From: CAZHAC01 sp964383855
GTDB lineage: Bacteria > Chloroflexota > Dormibacteria > Dormibacterales > Dormibacteraceae
Direction of reading: 5' to 3'
NCBI GenBank assembly: GCA_964383855.1
Contig: CAYLIP010000028.1
Span: forward strand, 1 to 32,984
Length of the DNA stretch: 32,984 bases
Positions 15,601 to 23,119 of the stretch are shown here, in pieces. The translations under genes and the position numbers were made by a program. The notes under the pieces are model-generated. The model worked only from the letters and a program-made list of their open reading frames with translations. It searched no databases and was not told the origin of the DNA. Numbering within the stretch: the stretch's first letter is position 1; each line of letters begins with the position of its first letter.

Positions 15601-16833
15601 ATGAGAAGGCTCATCGCCGCCCTTCTGGCAGCCGTCTCCGCGTGCCTGCTCGCAGGCTGCTCGGGGCCCGCCCAGCCGGCTCTCGTGGTGGGAGCGATCT
15701 ATCCGACCTCGGGTTCGCAGGCCCAGGGGGGTGGCGAGGAGCTGGCCGGCGTCCGGGCGGCGCTGCGCGTGGCCCGGGAAAAGGGCGCCCTCGGGGGCCG
15801 CGACATCCAGCTCAGGGTGGTCAGCGTGGAGACGCCCGACGGCGCCGTCGACGCGGTCGACCGGCTGATCGACCAGGTCGGGGCCCGGGTGATCATCGGC
15901 ACCTACGGATCGACGCTGTCGGCCGCGGCCTCGGCCCGGGCCGACCAGCGCCACACCGTCTACTGGGAGACGGGAGCGGTCGCCGACGACGTGACCCGGG
16001 ACCGGACCTGGGTCTTCCGGACCGTGGCCACGGGCTCCAACCTGGGCCGGATCGCGGTCGACTTCACGAACAGCGTGCTCGCCCGGGGGGTGGAGAAGCC
16101 GACCGCCGTGATCGTCGGCGTGAACGACGTCTACGGTCGCTCGGTCGCCGACGCCGAGGCGCAGGCGGCGGCCGGCTCGGGCCTCAGCGTGATCGACCGC
16201 ATCGACTACGACCCCTCCGCCTTCGACGCCGAGGCGATCGCCGCCCGCATCGCGGCCGATCAGCCGCGGTTCCTGCTCGATGTCTCCTACATCGACGATG
16301 GCATCGCGATCTGGGCCGCCGTAAAGCGCTCGGGAGTCCGGCTGCTGGGCGCTGTCGGCACCAGCTCCGCCTTCTGCATGGCCCAGTTCGGCGCCCGCCT
16401 GGGGGAGAGGGCGGTCGGGGTCTACGCCGCCGACAAGCCTGACGAGGAGATCAACCCGGCTGCGCTGTCAGCTTCGGGCCGCGCGCTGCTGGCGGACGCC
16501 GAGCGCGCCTACCGCCTCGAACATGGAGGGCCGATGACGATCCCTGGCGTCGCCGGCTTCGTCGGCGGGTGGACGCTCTTCAGCCAGGTCCTGGCCAGGC
16601 TCGCCGGCGACACCTCGGCCTCGGCCATCCGCCGGCAGGCCCTGCGGGTGGACGTCCCGGTCGGGGACGCGATCAACGGCGGCGGCGTGCGGTTCGCACC
16701 GCCCGGGGCCCCCGACGCCGGCCAGAACCGCCTGGCGGCGGCGGTCGTCGGCCAGTGGCAGGCGGTGGGTCAGATGCGGGTGGTCTATCCGGGCGGCTAC
16801 GCGGTGGCGCAGCCGCAGCTGGGGCTGGGCTGA
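15601..16833 (+). CDS. Substrate-binding lipoprotein, branched-chain amino acid (Leu/Ile/Val) type
   Basis: A 410-residue periplasmic-binding-protein type I lipoprotein. The N-terminus MRRLIAALLAAVSACLLAGC ends in a lipobox (LAGC, C20). It is followed by VVGAIYPTSGSQAQGGGEELAGVR, the usual start of LIV-type receptors. A V-GTYGSTLSAAAS segment and VIVGVNDVYGRS belong to ligand-binding lobes. No permease or ATPase genes (livHMGF-like) adjoin it, so it is an orphan receptor here. ATG 15601 is favoured over 15592 by the TACGAT box. The ligand is unknown. Confidence 0.88.
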   Translation: MRRLIAALLAAVSACLLAGCSGPAQPALVVGAIYPTSGSQAQGGGEELAGVRAALRVAREKGALGGRDIQLRVVSVETPDGAVDAVDRLIDQVGARVIIGTYGSTLSAAASARADQRHTVYWETGAVADDVTRDRTWVFRTVATGSNLGRIAVDFTNSVLARGVEKPTAVIVGVNDVYGRSVADAEAQAAAGSGLSVIDRIDYDPSAFDAEAIAARIAADQPRFLLDVSYIDDGIAIWAAVKRSGVRLLGAVGTSSAFCMAQFGARLGERAVGVYAADKPDEEINPAALSASGRALLADAERAYRLEHGGPMTIPGVAGFVGGWTLFSQVLARLAGDTSASAIRRQALRVDVPVGDAINGGGVRFAPPGAPDAGQNRLAAAVVGQWQAVGQMRVVYPGGYAVAQPQLGLG

Positions 16834-16854
16834 GCAGAAGCCCGGAGGGCGCGC

Positions 16855-17355
16855 TTACCGGATCGAGCGCTGGACCAGGGTGATGTCCATCCAGCGGTCG
16901 AACTTGAAAGCGCCGGCCTTGATCGTGCCGACCGGCGTGAAGCCCATCGCCTCATGCAGGCGAAGCCCGGGGCGGTTGTCGGCGGCGACCGTGGCGACGA
17001 TCGTCCGCCAGCCATCCCGGCGGGACGCCTCCTCGATCAGCCGCGCCAGCAGCGCCTTGGCGATCCCGCGGCCCTGGTGCACCGGGTCGACGTAGACGAA
17101 GTCCTCGACGACGTCGAACCCACGCTGGTTCCAGGGCAGCAGCCTGCCCCAGCCGATCACGCCGCCGTCCTCGACCGCCACCACCACCGTGTTCCGGCCG
17201 GCGTGCTGCTCCCACCAGCTCTGCGCCTCCTCGACGTCCAGCGGCTCGGAGTCGATGGTGGCGAAGGTCTGGTTGACCGCCCAGTTGTAGATCCCGACGA
17301 TGGCCGGCAGGTCGGCCTGGGTCGCGGTGCGGATCTCGTAGGTCGCAGTCGCCAT
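16855..17355 (-). CDS. GNAT N-acetyltransferase, phosphinothricin-acetyltransferase-like
   Basis: A 166-residue acetyl-CoA-dependent acetyltransferase. It shows IRTATQADLPAIVGIYNWAV at the N-terminus, the acetyl-CoA loop DPVHQGRGIAKALL, and the C-terminal MGFTPVGTIKAGAFKFDRW followed by MDITLVQ. That tail is typical of the PAT/Bar/MddA group acting on phosphinothricin or methionine sulfone/sulfoximine; the natural substrate is not known. TAGGCT on the minus strand (17362-17367) ends 6 nt before the ATG. Confidence 0.9.
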   Translation of the reverse strand: MATATYEIRTATQADLPAIVGIYNWAVNQTFATIDSEPLDVEEAQSWWEQHAGRNTVVVAVEDGGVIGWGRLLPWNQRGFDVVEDFVYVDPVHQGRGIAKALLARLIEEASRRDGWRTIVATVAADNRPGLRLHEAMGFTPVGTIKAGAFKFDRWMDITLVQRSIR

Positions 17356-17361
17356 GTCGGA

Positions 17362-17367
17362 AGCCTA
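17362..17367 (-). promoter_or_regulatory. -10 box TAGGCT for the GNAT gene
   Basis: On the minus strand TAGGCT lies 6 nt before ATG 17355 and includes the stop codon of the upstream PPOX gene. This is consistent with an internal leaderless promoter. Confidence 0.4.
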
Positions 17368-17763
17368 CCTCGCCGGGCGCACTTTCCAGGCGGTCGGACG
17401 GACCGTGAGGATCACCCGGACGTCGCGGTCGGCGACCTCGGTCGCGAAGCCGCGATAGCGCTGCTGAAGCACCTGGTAGAAGTGCCCGGTCGGGTCGTCC
17501 TCGATCTTCTCGATCTCGCCCCTCAGCTGCAGGTAGCGGTACTGGTCGGCGGGGTCGGTGATCGAGAGCGCCACCCGCGGCTCCTCCTGCACGTAGCGGA
17601 AGTTGTGCCGGGTCCTGGTGTGGGTCAGGAGAACGCGGTTGCGCTCACGGTCGTAGAGGAACCACATCGGGTTGACCTGGGGAGCACCGTCCTTGCGGAC
17701 GGTCGCCAGGTGCGCGAAGAGCGGGCGCTCGAGAAGGTCGGCGTGCGATTCGGGAGGTCTCAC
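17365..17763 (-). CDS. PPOX-class flavin/F420-dependent protein
   Basis: A 132-residue split-barrel protein of the pyridoxamine-5'-phosphate-oxidase-like superfamily, closest in appearance to the TIGR03618 F420-dependent group. LFAHLATVRKDGAPQVNPMW at 15-34 and RVALSITDPADQYRYLQLRG are characteristic; the latter half ends in VRPTAWKVRP. These bind FMN, F420 or haem; the substrate is unknown. GTG 17763 follows a CAAGAT box (17772-17777) by 8 nt. Confidence 0.88.
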   Translation of the reverse strand: MRPPESHADLLERPLFAHLATVRKDGAPQVNPMWFLYDRERNRVLLTHTRTRHNFRYVQEEPRVALSITDPADQYRYLQLRGEIEKIEDDPTGHFYQVLQQRYRGFATEVADRDVRVILTVRPTAWKVRPAR

Positions 17764-17771
17764 GCCCTTCC

Positions 17772-17792
17772 ATCTTGCCCGACTCCGATAAT
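17772..17792. promoter_or_regulatory. Divergent promoter region: CAAGAT (-) and GATAAT (+)
   Basis: CAAGAT on the minus strand (17772-17777) ends 8 nt before GTG 17763. GATAAT on the plus strand (17787-17792) ends 7 nt before ATG 17800. The start codons are only 36 bp apart, leaving no room for leaders or separate operators. Confidence 0.5.
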
Positions 17793-17799
17793 CGGAAGC

Positions 17800-18207
17800 A
17801 TGGACCTCGGACGCAGGATCACCCGGGCGGAGGCGGGCTCGGCGCTCCAGGCGCTGGCCGGCCTGGCCTTCGGTCTGGGCGCTTTCATGCTGGTCGGGGC
17901 CCGGCCGGCGGCCGCCGTCCTCGGGTTCCCGCAGCGGCGGTCGATGCGGACCCTTCTCCGTCTGACCGGGCTCCGTGACCTGGCGCTGGGGGGGATCCTG
18001 CTCTCCGCCTTGCGGGACCGCAGCCGCGACAGCAAGCGCACCGCCGTGGCGCTGGTCGCGGCCGGGCAGGTGGCCGACCTGGCCGCCGCCGGGCTACTCT
18101 TCGCGCGCGGCCGGGTCGGCTTGCGCGGAGTGGCCACGGTCGCCGCCGGCGCGGTGCCGACCATGGTCGCCGCGCTCGCCGTCTTCGACAACTACAGGAC
18201 GGAGTAG
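17800..18207 (+). CDS. Small membrane protein, unrecognised
   Basis: A 135-residue protein with hydrophobic segments at roughly 13-43, 58-70, 80-96 and 103-125, and conserved-looking RLTGLRDLALGG. It is faintly like DUF4267 proteins but I cannot confirm this. The frame is open far upstream in antisense to two genes, but GATAAT placed 7 nt before ATG 17800 sets the start. Its 3' end overlaps the convergent ABM monooxygenase gene by 16 nt. No function assigned. Confidence 0.75.
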   Translation: MDLGRRITRAEAGSALQALAGLAFGLGAFMLVGARPAAAVLGFPQRRSMRTLLRLTGLRDLALGGILLSALRDRSRDSKRTAVALVAAGQVADLAAAGLLFARGRVGLRGVATVAAGAVPTMVAALAVFDNYRTE

Positions 18208-18479
18208 AACCTCCGGACGCGGCTCTCGAGCCGGGGGATGGCGCCGGCGAGGACATGGCGCTGGAAGTGCTCGGACGCCTGGTGCGCCTCGAACGCCTCG
18301 GCGTCGCGGTACTGCTCGAAGAGCAGGAACTCGCGCGGGTCCTCCTCTGAGCGCATCGCCGTATACGTGATGCAGCCGGGCTCCTGGCGGGAGAGCGGGA
18401 CCATCGTCCGGAGGATCCCTTCGATCTCCGCCTCCTCGCCCTCGCGTGCCCGCCAGGTGGCGGTCAGAGTCAGGGGCAC
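18192..18479 (-). CDS. Antibiotic biosynthesis monooxygenase (ABM) domain protein
   Basis: A 95-residue single-domain dimeric alpha+beta-barrel protein like YgiN-type quinol monooxygenases. Features are LTATWRAREGEEAEIEGILR, SRQEPGCITYTAMRSEEDP, FLLFEQYRDAEAFEAHQASE and HFQRHV, all standard for the family. These oxidise quinols or act in haem degradation without a bound cofactor; the substrate is unknown. GTG 18479 is preceded by CAGAAT (18486-18491) at 6 nt. The 3' end overlaps the convergent membrane-protein gene. Confidence 0.88.
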   Translation of the reverse strand: MPLTLTATWRAREGEEAEIEGILRTMVPLSRQEPGCITYTAMRSEEDPREFLLFEQYRDAEAFEAHQASEHFQRHVLAGAIPRLESRVRRFYSVL

Positions 18480-18485
18480 CTTCCT

Positions 18486-18491
18486 ATTCTG
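18486..18491 (-). promoter_or_regulatory. -10 box CAGAAT for the ABM gene
   Basis: CAGAAT on the minus strand ends 6 nt before GTG 18479, matching the leaderless pattern of neighbouring genes. Confidence 0.4.
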
Positions 18492-18515
18492 CGGCTCCGG
18501 CGCGCCGCGCCGCCC

Positions 18516-18716
18516 TCAGCCGTCCCGGCGCTCGGCCGCCGTGTCCCCGTTGCTGCGGGCGGCCACCATCCGCGCCACGATCGCCTCGAACTGGTCGAGT
18601 CCCCAGTCCTCGGGGTCGCGCTCGCGGCTACAGCGCCAGCACACGTCGCCCATGCCATGGACCACGACGTGCGCGGGACCTTCGAGGACGGGCCGGCCAC
18701 AGAGAGCGCAGTTCAT
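18516..18716 (-). CDS. Small protein with two CxxC pairs (zinc-ribbon-like)
   Basis: A 66-residue protein beginning MNCALCGRPVLEG. It has C3/C6 and C26/C29 (VCWRCS), a likely Zn2+ site, then an acidic-amphipathic tail (EDWGLDQFEAIVARM). It is too short to be called easily, but ATG 18716 has an excellent SD, GGAGG at 18723-18727 on the minus strand, with 6-nt spacing. A TACAGT box at 18744-18749 lies further upstream. The zinc knuckle could bind nucleic acid or protein; no specific family is recognised. Confidence 0.7.
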   Translation of the reverse strand: MNCALCGRPVLEGPAHVVVHGMGDVCWRCSRERDPEDWGLDQFEAIVARMVAARSNGDTAAERRDG

Positions 18717-18804
18717 GGTGCACCTCCAGTTGCAAGGGCAAGAACTGTAGGCGAAGAGCTGCAGGGCATGGCGCCCGTGATCGAGCCTGCCCGGTGGCGG
18801 CGGG

Positions 18805-18810
18805 TATGCT
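18805..18810 (+). promoter_or_regulatory. -10 box TATGCT before the 5'-nuclease gene
   Basis: TATGCT ends 11 nt before ATG 18822, leaving at most a few bases of leader and no SD. Confidence 0.35.
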
Positions 18811-18821
18811 CCACCTCGCCC

Positions 18822-19691
18822 ATGCCCTCTCGGCCCGACTGGCTCCTCATCGACGGCTCGAGCCTGATCTTCCGGGCCTTCTTCGGCGTGCCGGCGACCG
18901 TGCGGGGGCCGGATGGCCGCCAGGTCAACGCCGTGCGCGGCTTCCTGGACATACTCACGCGCCTGCTCTACGCGCGCCGCCCGCTGCGGCTGGCGGTCGC
19001 GTCCGATGTGGACTGGCGTCCGCAGCGTCGCGTGGACCTGGTTCCCAGCTACAAGGCCCACCGGGTCGCCGAGCCGGTGCCGCCCGACCTGGAGCCGCAG
19101 CTGCCCCTGGTCGAGGATGTGCTGCGCGCCATCGGCGTCGATTTCGTGGGCGCCCCTGCCATGGAGGCGGAGGACGTGATCGCCTCCTGGGTCGAACAGC
19201 TGGAGGGGGCGCGGATCGAGATCGTTTCCGGTGATCGCGACCTCTTCGGGCTCATCCGCGACCCGGACGTGATCGTCCTCTATCCGGAGAAGGGCGGGAT
19301 GGCGGAGGTCGACGAGGCCGAGGTGAGCCGGCGCTATGGCATCCCGGGGCGGGCCTACGCCGATTTCGCGGTGCTCCGCGGCGATCCCTCAGACGGCCTG
19401 CCCGGCGTGCCTGGGATCGGCGCCAAGAGGGCCGCCGAGCTGGTCACCAGGTACGGGGGCGTGCGGGGCCTGCTCGAGTCGGGCCGGCTCGGGGCCGCCG
19501 ACGCCGAATACGTGGAGCGGGCGCTCCAGGTCGTTCTCCCGCACGCGCCGCGGCCGGTGCCGGTGCCCGAGGGGCGGCGCCCGAGCCACCCGGCCGACCC
19601 CGCCGCAGCGCGGCTGCTGCGCGACGAGCTCGGCCTGGGCAGCTCGCTGGATCGGGCCGTCGAGGCGCTTCAAAAGCTCGCCGACCGCTAA
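18822..19691 (+). CDS. 5'-3' exonuclease (Pol I 5'-nuclease domain, stand-alone)
   Basis: A 289-residue FEN/5'-nuclease-superfamily protein without a polymerase domain. It cuts 5' flaps or degrades 5' ends, for example of Okazaki-fragment RNA. Acidic ligands visible: D11 (LLIDGSS), E115/E117/D118 (MEAEDVIAS), D138/D140 (SGDRDLFGL), D188/D191. The helix-hairpin region GVPGIGAKRAAEL (195-207) binds DNA. The usual SDN before it reads SDG here. Stand-alone enzymes of this kind often coexist with Pol I as backups. ATG 18822 agrees with TATGCT upstream. Confidence 0.9.
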   Translation: MPSRPDWLLIDGSSLIFRAFFGVPATVRGPDGRQVNAVRGFLDILTRLLYARRPLRLAVASDVDWRPQRRVDLVPSYKAHRVAEPVPPDLEPQLPLVEDVLRAIGVDFVGAPAMEAEDVIASWVEQLEGARIEIVSGDRDLFGLIRDPDVIVLYPEKGGMAEVDEAEVSRRYGIPGRAYADFAVLRGDPSDGLPGVPGIGAKRAAELVTRYGGVRGLLESGRLGAADAEYVERALQVVLPHAPRPVPVPEGRRPSHPADPAAARLLRDELGLGSSLDRAVEALQKLADR

Positions 19692-19716
19692 CAGAGATGT
19701 CGCGTTCTGTGATATT
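19688..19716 (+). promoter_or_regulatory. Promoter CTAACA-17-GATATT before the SRPBCC gene
   Basis: CTAACA (19688-19693) and GATATT (19711-19716) are separated by 17 nt in a locally AT-rich patch, and TG precedes the -10. ATG 19729 lies 12 nt after the box. Confidence 0.45.
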
Positions 19717-19728
19717 GCTGGTGTAGTT

Positions 19729-20217
19729 ATGGCTGAGATTGAGCGCTCGATCGTGGTCGCCGCGCCGCTGCGCGCCGTGTACAACCAGTGGACTCAGTTC
19801 GAGAGCTTCCCGGAGTTCATGGACGGCGTGGTCGAGGTGCGGCAGCTGGACGAGCGCAGGCTGCACTGGCGGGCGCGCGTCGCCGGTCGCGAGGTCGAGT
19901 GGGACGCCGTCATCACGCAGCAGGTCCCCGACCAGGTGATCGGCTGGCGGAGCGTCGAGGGGGCCCCCAACGCGGGCAACGTGCGCTTCCAGGCCGAGGG
20001 ACCCGACCGCACCCTGGTGCGCCTGCACCTCGTCTACGAGCCGCAGGGACCGATCGAAGGGGCGGTGGACGCGCTCGGCATCCTGCACCGCAGGGTCGAG
20101 GGCGACCTCGAGCGCTTCCGCTCGTTCATCGAAGAGCGGCGCGCCGAGACCGGCGCCTGGAGGGGCACGATCAGCCAGCCCGAGCCTGGAGGCGCCCACA
20201 ACCCGGAGCACGGCTGA
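19729..20217 (+). CDS. SRPBCC-family protein (polyketide cyclase/COQ10-like)
   Basis: A 162-residue START-like helix-grip protein with a hydrophobic ligand cavity. Recognisable parts are IERSIVVAAPLRAVYNQWTQ (4-23), FESFPEFMDGV, WDAVITQQVPDQVIGWRS and VRLHLVYEP. It closely resembles the cyclase/dehydrase group of Actinobacteria and Chloroflexota, whose ligands are mostly unknown. ATG 19729 lies just downstream of a promoter-like patch and is far from the open upstream frame. The FNT gene follows after 1 nt. Confidence 0.88.
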   Translation: MAEIERSIVVAAPLRAVYNQWTQFESFPEFMDGVVEVRQLDERRLHWRARVAGREVEWDAVITQQVPDQVIGWRSVEGAPNAGNVRFQAEGPDRTLVRLHLVYEPQGPIEGAVDALGILHRRVEGDLERFRSFIEERRAETGAWRGTISQPEPGGAHNPEHG

Positions 20218-20218
20218 C

Positions 20219-21034
20219 GTGACGGCGGGGAGGGCGAGGGACGAGGTCGAGAGGCCTGAGCGCAGCTACGAGCTGGCGGCCGGGGTCGGCGAGGAGCGGC
20301 TGGCCCGCTCGGCTCGCGACATCCTGGTCACCGCCCTGATCGGCGGGGTCGAGGTGGCGCTGGGCGCGGTGGCCTCGATGGCGGTGCTCGGTTCCGCGCT
20401 CGAGGCCTGGCCCGGGATGGGACTCTATGGGGCCCTGGCGCTGGCCGGCCTGGTGTTCCCGATCGGCTTCCTCTTCGTGGTCGCGGGCCGCTCTGAGCTC
20501 TTCACCGAGAACTTTCTCCTGCCCGTGGCCGCGGTGCTCGAGGGCCGCCGCGGCGGCACCTCGCTGCTGCGGCTCTACGGCCTGGCCCTGCTCGGGAACC
20601 TGGCCGGGTGCGCGGGCATGGCGGCCATGCTCCAGGTGCCGGGGGCGATCGGCGCGCCGCTGCACCACGGCTATGTCGCATACACCGCCTACAAGCTGGC
20701 GGTGCCGCCATTCGGGGTCTTCGTCTCCGCGGTTCTGGCCGGGATGACCATGACCGTCATGACCTGGCTGCTGGTCGCCGTCCGCGACGTGGTCGGCCGC
20801 GTGCTGGTGATCTGGGCGGCCGGCTTCACGATCTTCGCGACCAACTTCTCGCACGCGATCGTCGGTTCGGCCATCCTGCTGGCCGGCTTCGCGGGGGCCA
20901 ATCGCACGCTGGCCGACGTGGGCCTCTGGCTGGTGGTGACAACCCTCGGCAACGTGGCCGGCGGGGTCGGGCTGGTGGCGCTCGGACGAACCGTGCAGGT
21001 TCGGGTCAAGCGGCGCGACCGCGCAGCCGCCTAG
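20219..21034 (+). CDS. Formate/nitrite transporter (FNT) family channel
   Basis: A 271-residue six-TM protein of the FocA/NirC family, pentameric channels for formate, nitrite, hydrosulfide or other small monovalent anions. GRSELFTENFLLPV (near residue 100) and the GNVAGG loop near the end are the conserved half-helix breaks. A hydrophilic 30-residue N-terminal tail precedes TM1. GTG 20219 starts one base after the SRPBCC stop, so they form a unit. The stop shares CTAG with the convergent cupin gene. Specificity is not determined. Confidence 0.9.
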   Translation: MTAGRARDEVERPERSYELAAGVGEERLARSARDILVTALIGGVEVALGAVASMAVLGSALEAWPGMGLYGALALAGLVFPIGFLFVVAGRSELFTENFLLPVAAVLEGRRGGTSLLRLYGLALLGNLAGCAGMAAMLQVPGAIGAPLHHGYVAYTAYKLAVPPFGVFVSAVLAGMTMTVMTWLLVAVRDVVGRVLVIWAAGFTIFATNFSHAIVGSAILLAGFAGANRTLADVGLWLVVTTLGNVAGGVGLVALGRTVQVRVKRRDRAAA

Positions 21035-21393
21035 AAGCCGCCCTCCGCGAGCAGGACCGCCTCTTCGTCGCCCGGCCAGGGCGGCGACGTGTAGCAGAGA
21101 AAGCGGAGCGGTCCCGCACCCCGGGCCCGGAACTGGAAGTGCCACCCGTTGGGGATGACCGCGCTGTCCCCCGGTCCGACCCTCCGGACGGTGCCGCGCG
21201 TGCCCGGCTCGCGGAGCCAGACCTCGCCGCTGCCCTCCAGGAAGTACCAGATCTCCTCCACCGTCCGGTGCCGCACCGGCCGCGACGTCCGCCCGGCCGG
21301 CAGCGTGACCTCGACCAGGCTGGCCCGCCGGGCGTCGCCCGCCCGGAAGCGGATCTCAGAGCCGTCGGGCGCGATGGCGTCGGGGGGCGTCAA
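21031..21393 (-). CDS. Cupin-domain protein
   Basis: A 120-residue single cupin barrel. Motif 1 is about HRTVEEIWYFLEGSGEV (42-58), with H42 and E46/E47, and motif 2 is PGDSAVIPNGWHF, with H85. These would bind one divalent metal. Such small cupins are isomerases, dioxygenases or sensors; the role is unknown. The start is uncertain: TTG 21393 precedes the conserved APDGSEIR, but no SD is evident and the frame stays open upstream. Its stop and the FNT stop overlap within CTAG (21031-21034). Confidence 0.82.
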   Translation of the reverse strand: MTPPDAIAPDGSEIRFRAGDARRASLVEVTLPAGRTSRPVRHRTVEEIWYFLEGSGEVWLREPGTRGTVRRVGPGDSAVIPNGWHFQFRARGAGPLRFLCYTSPPWPGDEEAVLLAEGGF

Positions 21394-21450
21394 GGCCGGC
21401 GCACCGTCCGGCGTGGACGCGGGGGCCCGCCGGCTGGTAGTTGTGAGGAG

Positions 21451-21549
21451 GTGCAACTGATCGCCCTCCTCGTCGTGCTCGGTGTTGTGCTCATCGCGGC
21501 CGGCCTGATCGCTGCGCTGCTCTCCGGCCGCCCCCGCCGGCGTCTCTAG
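21451..21549 (+). CDS. Possible tiny single-TM protein
   Basis: A 32-codon frame encoding one long hydrophobic helix (LIALLVVLGVVLIAAGLIAA) followed by a basic tail SGRPRRRL, a good inside-positive membrane anchor. AGGAGG at 21446-21451 runs into GTG 21451 and sits 5 nt before an in-frame CTG at 21457, so the exact start is unclear. Its stop overlaps the stop of the convergent gene in CTAG, as two other convergent pairs do here. It is short and could be chance. Confidence 0.35.
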   Translation: MQLIALLVVLGVVLIAAGLIAALLSGRPRRRL

Positions 21550-22013
21550 CTGGAGGCGGGAGGAGCCGCCCGCCGGCGTCCCGGCGCCAGGTGCGGCTCC
21601 CCCTCCCCGGCGTCGCCGCCCGCCGGCTCGTCGCCGGCCGGCTGCCCCGGCTCGGAGAGGTTCATGACGACGCCCACGTCGGCCAGCAGCCGCTCGGGAT
21701 CGCGGCGGATGTCGCGCAGAACCGAGCCCACGCGCACCTGCTCGCGAACGGCCAGCACCAGCGTGAGCAGGGCCAGGAAGGCGCCCGAGATGGTCACCGC
21801 GGTCAGCACGAGCAGGGTCACCGGCTCGAACGGGGTGCCGCTCACGAGCGTGCCCAGCCCGGTCAGGCACGCGCCCAGGGCAACCCCGAAGAACGTCCAC
21901 ACCAGGTACCCGCCGCTGTTCGCGACCTGCGCAAGCTCGCGCGGGCTGACGCCGTAGACCTTTATCCGCCGGGCGTACTGCCCGCCGAACGCGGGCGTCG
22001 TCTGCTGTGCCAT
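21546..22013 (-). CDS. Two-TM membrane protein, unrecognised
   Basis: A 155-residue protein with two hydrophobic helices at about 37-60 and 65-88, a following charged region VREQVRVGSVLRDIRRDPERLL, and a low-complexity Gly/Pro/Glu/Arg tail. No enzyme motif is seen. ATG 22013 has CACAAT on the minus strand (22022-22027) 8 nt upstream, a leaderless arrangement. The gene diverges from nitronate monooxygenase. Confidence 0.72.
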   Translation of the reverse strand: MAQQTTPAFGGQYARRIKVYGVSPRELAQVANSGGYLVWTFFGVALGACLTGLGTLVSGTPFEPVTLLVLTAVTISGAFLALLTLVLAVREQVRVGSVLRDIRRDPERLLADVGVVMNLSEPGQPAGDEPAGGDAGEGEPHLAPGRRRAAPPASS

Positions 22014-22021
22014 GGGTGTGC

Positions 22022-22062
22022 ATTGTGACGCCCGGGCCCGCCCCGCGGACCCCGGTTAGAGT
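22022..22062. promoter_or_regulatory. Divergent -10 boxes CACAAT (-) and TAGAGT (+)
   Basis: CACAAT on the minus strand (22022-22027) ends 8 nt before ATG 22013. TAGAGT on the plus strand (22057-22062) ends 10 nt before ATG 22073. The two start codons are 59 bp apart and neither has an SD. Confidence 0.4.
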
Positions 22063-22072
22063 GGGGTTGGCG

Positions 22073-23119
22073 ATGGTCCTCGACTCTCTGCCGGTTCCCT
22101 TCGTCCAGGCACCGATGGCGGGGGGCACATCCACCCCGGAGCTGGCGGCGGCGGTGGCCGCGGCCGGGGGCCTGGGCTTCGTGGCCGCCGGCTACAGGTC
22201 GGTGCCGGCTCTGCGCTCGGACATCCAGGCGGTGCGCTCGGCGACCGGCCGGCCCTTCGGCGTCAACCTGTTCCTGCCCACCACCCGGGGGGATGCCGCG
22301 CTGGTCGCCGCCTACGCGGAGCGGGTGCGTGAGGATGCCGCGGCCCACGGCCTGCCCCTGGGCGAACCGCGCTGGACCGACGACGAATACCCGGCCAAGC
22401 TCGAGCTCGTGCTCGAGGAGCGACCGGCCGCCGTGTCGTTCACATTCGGCTGCCCCGCGCCGGCCGCGGTGGCCGCGCTGCACGACGCCGGGATCGAGGC
22501 CTGGGTGACGGTGACCGAGCCGGCCGAGGCGCAAGCGGCGACCGCCGCCGGCGCCGACGTGCTGGTGGTCCAGGGGTCCGAGGCGGGGGCGCACCGCGGA
22601 TCCTTCAGCGATGAGGACGGCGCCGGCGAGCTCGGGCTCCTGCCCCTGCTCCGCCTCGTGGCCTCGGTCACCGACCGCCCGCTGGTCGCCTCCGGAGGCA
22701 TCGGCGACGGTCGTGCCGCGGCCGCCGCGCTGGCGGCGGGGGCGGCGGCGATCCAGGTCGGCACCGCCCTGATGGGCGTCCGGGAGGCGGGCACGTCGGT
22801 GCCTCACCGGGAGGCGCTCCGCAAGGGCGGCCGGACGGCGCTGACACGAGCGTTCTCAGGGCGGCGCGCGCGGGGCCTGGTCAACGGCTTCCTGGCGCGG
22901 CACCAGCTGGCGGCGCCGAGCGCCTATCCCGAGGTCCACTACCTGACGGCGCCGATGCGGGCGGCGGCGCGTGAGCGTGGCGACCTGGACCACGTGAACC
23001 TCTGGGCGGGGCAGGCCCACGGCCTGATGCAGTTCGACGTGCCCGCCGCCGACGTGGTCGCGCGCTTCGACCGCGAGATCCGGGAGGCGGTCGAGGGCCT
23101 GTCCCGCCGGTTCTCGTGA
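22073..23119 (+). CDS. Nitronate monooxygenase (NMO / 2-nitropropane dioxygenase family)
   Basis: A 348-residue FMN TIM-barrel enzyme that oxidises alkyl nitronates, or in other members reduces or isomerises enoyl substrates. Segments VQAPMAGGTSTPELAAAVA (11-29), GRPFGVNLFLP, VVQGSEAGAHRGSF with the putative catalytic His, PLVASGGIGDG and AAIQVGTALM contact flavin and phosphate. ATG 22073 fits the family start and the TAGAGT box. Its stop overlaps the GTG of a small Cys protein. The substrate is unknown. Confidence 0.9.
   Translation: MVLDSLPVPFVQAPMAGGTSTPELAAAVAAAGGLGFVAAGYRSVPALRSDIQAVRSATGRPFGVNLFLPTTRGDAALVAAYAERVREDAAAHGLPLGEPRWTDDEYPAKLELVLEERPAAVSFTFGCPAPAAVAALHDAGIEAWVTVTEPAEAQAATAAGADVLVVQGSEAGAHRGSFSDEDGAGELGLLPLLRLVASVTDRPLVASGGIGDGRAAAAALAAGAAAIQVGTALMGVREAGTSVPHREALRKGGRTALTRAFSGRRARGLVNGFLARHQLAAPSAYPEVHYLTAPMRAAARERGDLDHVNLWAGQAHGLMQFDVPAADVVARFDREIREAVEGLSRRFS

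Noticed and set aside
16954..17799. Plus-strand extension upstream of the small membrane protein
   Set aside because: It is antisense to the GNAT and PPOX genes and has shadow-like composition. The -10 box places the start at 17800.
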